Positions 58,694 through 64,000 of a stretch of DNA of 64,000 bases are shown here, piece by piece. The notes below the pieces were generated by a model. The model was not told the origin of the DNA. It made no database searches and saw only the letters and a list, made by a program, of their open reading frames with translations. The stretch's first letter is position 1. Each line of letters starts with the position of its first letter. The stretch comes from Physcousia sp045616065 (lineage in GTDB: Bacteria; Bacteroidota; Bacteroidia; Bacteroidales; Bacteroidaceae): positions 49,625 through 113,624 of the forward strand of contig JAZLFZ010000034.1 of NCBI GenBank assembly GCA_045616065.1, read 5' to 3'. The position numbers and the translations under genes were made by a program.

Positions 58694-59854
58694 ATGGAAA
58701 ACATTGAAAGGTACGTAACCGGAGTAACAGACATCTGTCCCGAAGACTTTACCATCTTTGCTGTCGACGATGTCCTGGCCAACATAATGCTTATCAACAT
58801 GATGCTCGTGCGTGCGGGCTTCAAGGTGATGAAGAGCACAGATCCTACCAAAGTCATTGAGATGGCCAGGCAGAATCCGCCCGACCTTTTTCTTCTCGAT
58901 GTGATGATGCCCCAGCTTAACGGCTGGGAACTGGCCACCCTGATCAAGGAGGACGATGTGCTGAAGGACATCCCCATAATCTTCCTCACAGCCTTTGAGG
59001 ACAAGGACAGCATGGTTCGTGGTTTTTCCGTAGGCGCCTCCGACTATCTTACGAAACCTTTCGAGCAGGACATTCTGCTGGCACGTGTGCGTTCACAGCT
59101 CAAGCTTGTGGCATCCCGAAACGTCATCAAGATGCAGAATGAGGATTTGAAGAACATCATCTACGGACGTGATAAGATGTACTCGGTCATTGCTCACGAT
59201 CTGCGCTCCCCCCTGGGTACCATCAAGATGTCGCTCAAGGCCCTTGAGGACATCATGCGACAGATGGGTATAGACGAGATGCTGATCGAACTGGTTGTCG
59301 AGTCGGGCAAACAGGTGGCCGAACTCTTCAACCTTCTCGACAATCTCCTGAAATGGACCAAGAGCATGACGGGCACGCTGAAAGTCGTATACCAGGACTT
59401 CGAGGCAACAACCATCATAACAGGAGTGATGGACATGTACAAGAGTGTAGCCGCTGCCAAGGGCATCACGCTCACATCGTCCATGTCGAGCAGTTGCAAT
59501 CCAATGGTTCATGCAGACGCCGACATGTGCAGCACCATCCTTCGCAACCTTGTCTCCAATGCCGTCAAGTTCACGAGCGAGGGCAAATCCATCAACATAA
59601 ACTTGAGTGAAGAAGAAGACTTTGCACTCATCAAGGTCACCGACGAGGGATGTGGCATGACAGAGGATGAGATAGGCCGACTCTTCCACAAAGACACCCA
59701 CTTCACGAAATATGGAACGGCCAGGGAGGAAGGCTCAGGCCTTGGACTCTTGCTTTGCAAGAATTTTGCCGAGATGGGTGGCGGCAAACTGACTGTCGAG
59801 TCGGAAGTAGGGAAGGGTAGTACCTTCACTATCTACATCCCCAAAATGAAATAA
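58694..59854 (+). CDS. Receiver-domain histidine kinase (response regulator N-terminal)
   Basis: A 386-residue soluble signalling protein with reversed hybrid order. Residues 18-135 are a CheY-like receiver (acidic pair D25/D26, phosphoacceptor D69 in LLDVMMP, Lys121 in KPF). A HisKA dimerisation helix with H168 in SVIAHDLRSPLG and an HATPase domain with NLVSNAVKF, DEGCGM and GSGLGLLLCKNF follow. There is no transmembrane or sensory domain, so the input must come through phosphorylation of the receiver or a partner. It starts 50 bp after uxs; output regulator not nearby. Confidence 0.93.
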   Translation: MENIERYVTGVTDICPEDFTIFAVDDVLANIMLINMMLVRAGFKVMKSTDPTKVIEMARQNPPDLFLLDVMMPQLNGWELATLIKEDDVLKDIPIIFLTAFEDKDSMVRGFSVGASDYLTKPFEQDILLARVRSQLKLVASRNVIKMQNEDLKNIIYGRDKMYSVIAHDLRSPLGTIKMSLKALEDIMRQMGIDEMLIELVVESGKQVAELFNLLDNLLKWTKSMTGTLKVVYQDFEATTIITGVMDMYKSVAAAKGITLTSSMSSSCNPMVHADADMCSTILRNLVSNAVKFTSEGKSININLSEEEDFALIKVTDEGCGMTEDEIGRLFHKDTHFTKYGTAREEGSGLGLLLCKNFAEMGGGKLTVESEVGKGSTFTIYIPKMK

Positions 59855-59921
59855 TGCGGTTCATCCGTAGTTTGGAGTAAAGACTTCGATTCCCTTTTTA
59901 ATCAATTCAGTAAAGAATTAA

Positions 59922-59960
59922 ACCGCAAATTGGGGTAAGATCCCAGTTTGCGGTCTTTGT
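59922..59960 (+). terminator. Intrinsic terminator after the receiver-histidine kinase gene
   Basis: ACCGCAAATTGGG (59922-59934) pairs with CCCAGTTTGCGGT (59942-59954, one G-U wobble), then CTTTGTG-rich sequence. The tail repeats CTTTGTG three times. Confidence 0.8.
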
Positions 59961-60070
59961 GCTCTTTGTGTCCTTTGTGTGAGATTGTTTAATCTTGTGG
60001 ATGATTGTTCTGGGGGGAGCTTATGCAAGAATCGTCATGCAAGAATCCCGCACAAGAGGGGACAAATGAT

Positions 60071-61486
60071 TTATGCTTCGTATTCAGAAGGCGGTATGTC
60101 ACCTGGATAGATGGAGGCAAAGAGACGTTTGGTCTCTTCGGGATTTACCTCCAAAGCCCTCTTCAGACAGGCCCGGAATTCCTCTTTGTGGTCGGGCAGG
60201 AAGTGGAGTGCCAGAGCCTTGTAAGGCATGCATTGACCTTCCATGTCGTCAGTGGAAAGGACAAGCAATCCTTCCAACCACACTAAGGCCGTCCTATAAT
60301 GCTCGTGCTCAATGAGTTCTATTGCAATGGCAAGACGAGTGGCATCCTTCTTGTAAGACTTCTGAACAGCTTTGTTGAACCATTCTAACGCTTCATCCAG
60401 CTTGTTGCCTTCCAGACAGAAGTAGCCCCTCATCATACAATAGTCCATGTTCATCCCCATCTTTACCGTCTGGTACGTATCGTCGAGCGTTTGAATGGCC
60501 TCCTCTTCCCTCTTAGCTGTTGCGTAGATACTTGCCAGGTTCATTCTTGCCTGAAAGTATTCCGTGGTGTCAGTCCTGAAATACTTTAAGCTCTTTTGCA
60601 ACTGCTCGATAGCCTTGATAAGGTGCCCCATCTGATATTCCGACAACCCGTCATGGAAGAGTGCCGTACCGTCGGCTGGCCAGTCTTTCAGATAATTCTG
60701 GAAGGCGATGTGTGCCTCCTCGAATCTTTCGAGACTATAGAGGCACTTGGCTCGCAGAACCTGTCCGGGAGGATTCTTCTCGTCGATGGCTAACAGATAC
60801 TCTGCGGCCTCAAGTCCCTTTTCCGGTTCTCCACTGTCACAGAACGCTTCTCCCAGCAATTGCCAGGCTGTGCAGTTGAAGGGCTCCCTATCCAATAGTG
60901 ATTCGGTCAGCGAAATAACATCTTTATATTTATATTCAAGCAAGTACGCCTCTGCTTGCAATATATCAAGACGTTCGAATTGAGGGTTGTATACTTTCAA
61001 GTCATCAATGATTTCCTGTGCATATTCTGCATAGCCATAATCCAGGAACAACGTGGCTGAGTCGTAGAGGTAATAGTCATGGTCGTCACCCATTCTAGCC
61101 CGACCATAGCAAGACAACATGTCGTAGGCCGCGTCAGGATTACCATAGGCAATACTCAGCTCGGCACTCAGGAAACAATAGTCCATGTCATCAATTTCCT
61201 TTATCTGGGAAGCAAGCTTCCCTGCCTTGTCCAAATTGCCTTTCAGCAATTCCCTTCTCGCAATGAACACTCTGGGTCCGATTGCATCGGGGTGGATTGT
61301 ACGTGCCAACTCAATGCAGGCATCAGCCTCATCCTCGCGCCCCTTCAGCATGTAGTATTCTGCGATGTCCGTCAGTGTGTCCGACTCCATGTAGGGCGCT
61401 TGTCCCTCAGCACGTGCCGACTCGTACTGGTTGAGGTCTTGCTGGAACTCTTCTTCTTCAAAATATGAAATATCTTCGTTTCGCAT
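60071..61486 (-). CDS. Cytosolic tetratricopeptide-repeat protein
   Basis: A 471-residue acidic protein without a signal peptide, built of many degenerate TPR helices: DIAEYYMLKGREDEADACIELA, KDVISLTESLLDREPFNCTAWQLLGEAF, KAIEQLQKSLKYFRTDTTEYFQARMNLASIYA and others. It is probably a scaffold protein; the partner is unknown. The ATG at 61486 shares one base with the glnS stop (TGATG), indicating translational coupling; a TTG one codon upstream is a less likely start. Read as one operon with glnS. The gap 59961-60070 upstream of its stop holds no gene. Confidence 0.85.
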   Translation of the reverse strand: MRNEDISYFEEEEFQQDLNQYESARAEGQAPYMESDTLTDIAEYYMLKGREDEADACIELARTIHPDAIGPRVFIARRELLKGNLDKAGKLASQIKEIDDMDYCFLSAELSIAYGNPDAAYDMLSCYGRARMGDDHDYYLYDSATLFLDYGYAEYAQEIIDDLKVYNPQFERLDILQAEAYLLEYKYKDVISLTESLLDREPFNCTAWQLLGEAFCDSGEPEKGLEAAEYLLAIDEKNPPGQVLRAKCLYSLERFEEAHIAFQNYLKDWPADGTALFHDGLSEYQMGHLIKAIEQLQKSLKYFRTDTTEYFQARMNLASIYATAKREEEAIQTLDDTYQTVKMGMNMDYCMMRGYFCLEGNKLDEALEWFNKAVQKSYKKDATRLAIAIELIEHEHYRTALVWLEGLLVLSTDDMEGQCMPYKALALHFLPDHKEEFRACLKRALEVNPEETKRLFASIYPGDIPPSEYEA

Positions 61487-63264
61487 CAAAACTTGGGAGC
61501 ATTAAGACTAACCGTCTTGTTGAATACCAACTGACCGGGCTTGGTGTCGGTGTCAACGTTATAGTAACCGATTCGTTGGAACTGCAGATAGCTCAGTGCT
61601 GGCAGTTCAGCCGCAAACTTCTCGATATAAGCCTTCTTGTTGACCGTAAGGCTGTTGGGGTTGATAAAGGGACGCATGGCCTCGATGCCACGCACCTCGT
61701 GCTCTTTCTCGTACTGCTTGATGGCATCACGTGGATTCTCGCATGTCCAGAGGCACTCGTAGTTGCGCACCTCGGCCTGCAAGCTGTGGTCACAACTCAA
61801 CCAGTGCAACGTCTTGCCCTTGATCTTGCGGTCAGCACCGGGCATGCCGCTTTTGCTGTCGGGGTCGTAGGTGGCGTGTATGCAGACAATGTTGCCATCG
61901 CTGTCCTTCTCGATGCACTTTGTGGCATCTTCGTCACACTTGATGATGTAGGCATTCTTCAGTCGAACCTCCTTTCCGGGACCCAGACGCAGGAACTTCT
62001 TGCCTCCGTCCTCCATGAAGTCGTCGCGCTCTATCCACAGCTCACGGCTGAACTCGATGGTGTGGGTGTTGCCCTCCATGATGGTGTTGCCGTCCTCATC
62101 TCTCAGCTCGGGGTTGTTGATGGCTGTCAGTTCCTCAACCTGCCCTTCGGGATAGTTGTCGATGACAAGCTTCACTGGGTCGAGAACGGCACTGATGCGC
62201 GTGGCACGCTTGTTCAGGTCTTCCCGGATGGCAGCTTCCATCAGCTTGATGTCATTCAGTGCATCGAAGGTCGTATAGCCAATCTTGTTGATGAAGTTCA
62301 GCACACCCTCGGGGCTGTAACCGCGTCTGCGTATGCCACAGATGGTCGGCATGCGAGGATCGTCCCATCCGTTCACGATACCCTCCTTGGTGAGAATGAG
62401 CAGGTTACGCTTTGACATCAGTGTGTAGTTGAGGTTCAGTTTGTTGAACTCAAACTGGCGGGGTCGATTGTCCTCGATGTTGTCCGTCTCGCCCTTATAC
62501 TCCTTCATCCAGGTAACGAAGAGGTCGTACAGCTCGTGGTGAGGCACAAACTCGAGCGTACAGATGGAGTGGGTGACACCTTCGAGGTAGTCGCTCTGTC
62601 CGTGTGTGAAGTCGTACATGGGGTAGGCATTCCACTTGTTGCCCGTGCGCCAGTGATCCATATTGAGTACACGGTACATGATGGGGTCGCGGAAATGCAT
62701 GTTAGGACTTGTCATGTCTATCTTGGCACGCAGGATCATCTTGCCAGGCTCGACGTTGCCGCTGTTCATCTCACGGAAGAGGCGCAGGCTCTCCTCGGCC
62801 GGACGATTGCGGTAGGGGCTGTTGGTACCGGGCTCCGTGGGCGTACCCTTCTGTTTGGCAATCTCTTCGCTCGTCTGCTCGTCCACGTATGCCTTGTCGT
62901 GCAGGATGCACCATTCTGCAAAGTCCCACAGCTCCTGGAAGTAGTCGCTTGCATACACCAGATTGTCCCACTTGAATCCTAACCATTCAATGTCCCTCTT
63001 GATGGCCTCTACATATTCCGTGTCCTCCTTCTGTGGGTTCGTATCGTCCATTCTCAGGAAGCATTTTCCACCGAATCGTTTTGCCACTCCGAAGTCCATG
63101 GCAATAGCCTTGGCATGCCCGATGTGCAGGTAACCGTTGGGTTCGGGCGGGAAGCGTGTCTGCAGTCTTCCTCCGTTCTTTCCTTCAGCCAGGTCAGCCT
63201 TCACCATTGCTTCGATGAAGTTATATCCTCTTTCTACGTTTGTCTCTTCCGTGATAGTTGCCAT
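61486..63264 (-). CDS. glnS: Glutaminyl-tRNA synthetase
   Basis: Charges tRNA-Gln directly, as in eukaryotes and part of the bacteria. 592 residues, class I: RFPPEPNGYLHIGHAKAI (HIGH motif), MRMDDTNP-like LRMDDTNPQKED, a KMSKS-like LMSKRNLL, then GLIDGWDDPRM-type NGWDDPRMPTICGIRRRGY and a two-barrel anticodon-binding C-terminus. A -7 element TATTTTTG (minus, 63325-63318) lies upstream without an exact -33 partner. Upstream gene of a coupled glnS-TPR pair. Confidence 0.97.
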   Translation of the reverse strand: MATITEETNVERGYNFIEAMVKADLAEGKNGGRLQTRFPPEPNGYLHIGHAKAIAMDFGVAKRFGGKCFLRMDDTNPQKEDTEYVEAIKRDIEWLGFKWDNLVYASDYFQELWDFAEWCILHDKAYVDEQTSEEIAKQKGTPTEPGTNSPYRNRPAEESLRLFREMNSGNVEPGKMILRAKIDMTSPNMHFRDPIMYRVLNMDHWRTGNKWNAYPMYDFTHGQSDYLEGVTHSICTLEFVPHHELYDLFVTWMKEYKGETDNIEDNRPRQFEFNKLNLNYTLMSKRNLLILTKEGIVNGWDDPRMPTICGIRRRGYSPEGVLNFINKIGYTTFDALNDIKLMEAAIREDLNKRATRISAVLDPVKLVIDNYPEGQVEELTAINNPELRDEDGNTIMEGNTHTIEFSRELWIERDDFMEDGGKKFLRLGPGKEVRLKNAYIIKCDEDATKCIEKDSDGNIVCIHATYDPDSKSGMPGADRKIKGKTLHWLSCDHSLQAEVRNYECLWTCENPRDAIKQYEKEHEVRGIEAMRPFINPNSLTVNKKAYIEKFAAELPALSYLQFQRIGYYNVDTDTKPGQLVFNKTVSLNAPKF

Positions 63265-63439
63265 ATTACTTGTTTATTCTGTTTTCGCAAGTTTGCACTT
63301 GCCTCTTGTTTTATTTGCAAAAATACTAATTATATCCGATAGAATGGCAAGAAACAGCCCAAATAAAATGTAAAAGTCCGCATTTATTGACAAAAATCAA
63401 TTCAATATTATCGAATATGCTAAAAAACATACAAAAAAG

Positions 63440-63471
63440 TTTGCGTATCTCATCAAAAAAGCCGAACTTTG
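63440..63471 (+). promoter_or_regulatory. Promoter candidate in gene-free region
   Basis: TTTG (63440-63443), 20 bp, GAACTTTG (63464-63471), one mismatch from TAnnTTTG. A rho-independent hairpin lies about 60 bp downstream and no open frame intervenes. Confidence 0.45.
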
Positions 63472-63476
63472 CACCT

Positions 63477-63561
63477 GAATAAGAAACAATCTTTTTACCT
63501 TAAAAACTAATACCTATTGAATTCTGAGTGAAGGCTGTGTTGCGAAACACGGCCTTTAATT
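63477..63561 (+). ncRNA. Candidate small RNA, about 85 nt
   Basis: Inferred transcript between the promoter candidate at 63440-63471 and the terminator hairpin at 63531-63561. I recognise no known RNA family. The 5' half is A-rich and unstructured. Confidence 0.35.
63531..63561 (+). terminator. Orphan intrinsic terminator
   Basis: AAGGCTGTGTT (63531-63541) pairs with AACACGGCCTT (63546-63556, one G-U) around a GCGA tetraloop, followed by TAATTTT. No plus-strand gene ends here. Confidence 0.65.
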
Positions 63562-63589
63562 TTGTGACAACCGTGGAAGTTGGCAAGGA

Positions 63590-63622
63590 GATAACAAGGG
63601 ATTAACAAGGGATTAACAAGGG
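63590..63622. repeat. 11-bp tandem repeat
   Basis: Three copies of (A/G)AT(T)AACAAGGG: GATAACAAGGG then two perfect ATTAACAAGGG units. 63623-63890 is otherwise featureless. Confidence 0.8.
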
Positions 63623-63891
63623 GATACCGTGTGAGAAGGGGTTGTTGTGCTCGGCCATGTGCTGGGCCAGTTTACGTTTTACGGAAGGTCATGGTTCCAC
63701 GGCTCTGTGCCATTGCGTAGGTCTTCATGGGTGCGTCGAGAGCCTGGAGATTGCGATGCAGCAGCTTAGAATAAAAAAATCATTCCCATAGTAGTCAGGT
63801 TTTTAGTTTTTGATTTGAAACAAGACTCCGCTACAAAAAGTACATAAAAATGCAGATTTTCCGGATTTGCTTACAATCTGTAATTTGGTTG

Positions 63892-63975
63892 AACGCAAAG
63901 ACGCAGAGACGCAAAGTTTTTACTGGATTTAGAGGCAAAAAAGTAATAATCTTTGCGTCTCTGCGTCTTTGCGTT
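63892..63975. repeat. Perfect 25-bp inverted repeat with CGCAAAGAC/CGCAGAGAC units
   Basis: The arm at 63892-63916 is exactly complementary to 63951-63975; loop 34 bp. Each arm is itself built of GCAAAGAC/GCAGAGAC repeats. No adjacent gene in the window explains it. Confidence 0.9.
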
Positions 63976-64000
63976 ATAAATTGAAAGCACGCTGACTTTT

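Overview
The window is a stretch of chromosome from a member of the Bacteroidota, most likely Prevotellaceae (Prevotella/Segatella-like). The evidence is the gene content: an Rnf complex preceded by RseC, serine palmitoyltransferase, HU-CCDC81/SPOR, DUF4296 and DUF4369 proteins, and a very long eukaryote-like IleRS. In addition, recognisable promoters carry the Bacteroidota sigma-ABfr signature (TTTG, 19-21 bp, TAnnTTTG), and most genes lack Shine-Dalgarno sequences. Almost everything is housekeeping. I see no prophage, transposase, CRISPR array, rRNA operon, restriction system or antiphage locus.

Layout. 1-6.2 kb: 3' part of pyruvate phosphate dikinase, an SDR oxidoreductase, an FHA protein, a HU/SPOR envelope protein and an unknown secreted protein. 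6.2-12.5 kb (minus strand): lon-tgt-lptF/G-DEAD-box helicase. 12.7-15.8 kb: tRNA1(Val) methyltransferase, then a DgkA/sphingosine-kinase-like lipid kinase divergent from serine palmitoyltransferase. 16.5-22.4 kb: tRNA-Gly, rseC and rnfBCDGEA, the sodium- or proton-translocating ferredoxin:NAD+ oxidoreductase. 22.4-26.6 kb: galE, then (minus) an NhaC antiporter, rsmG and an MBL-fold hydrolase. 26.7-30.3 kb: kdgK-kdgA (2-keto-3-deoxygluconate catabolism), an aldo/keto reductase and a secreted beta-barrel-like protein. 30.3-31.5 kb: a repeat-rich gap and a Ser-Glu-Glu tRNA operon. 31.6-39.7 kb: a QdtA-like isomerase, then ileS, a DksA-like protein, lspA, a DUF4296 lipoprotein, a 61-residue protein and the UPF0237/UPF0210 pair. 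39.8-46.4 kb: dnaX (minus), a FtsB/DivIC-like protein, a membrane-DUF4369 fusion, ligA and dapA. 46.4-52.3 kb: a repeat-rich gap, acyl-CoA synthetase, yggS, a 5'-nucleotidase and a Na+/Ca2+ exchanger. 52.5-59.9 kb: a lipoprotein, a TPR protein, a GH13 amylase with fabD, UDP-glucuronate decarboxylase and a receiver-histidine kinase. 60-64 kb: a TPR protein, glnS and a gene-free end with a candidate small RNA and a perfect 25-bp inverted repeat.

Functional links. PPDK, Rnf, NhaC and the KDG genes fit a fermentative anaerobe that exchanges PEP/pyruvate, couples ferredoxin oxidation to an ion gradient and feeds on uronate-rich polysaccharides. Serine palmitoyltransferase points to sphingolipid synthesis.

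The less ordinary material is non-coding or at domain level: a family of at least four dispersed palindromic intergenic elements with similar ends; A/T-tract plus GCTRC-type repeats in several gaps; terminators whose stems overlap the next gene's promoter (galE, ileS); a possible leaderless mRNA; a candidate sRNA; a 4-TM protein fused in frame to a lipoprotein; and Tgt and DksA-like proteins lacking canonical zinc cysteines. I did not find a convincing new multi-gene system.
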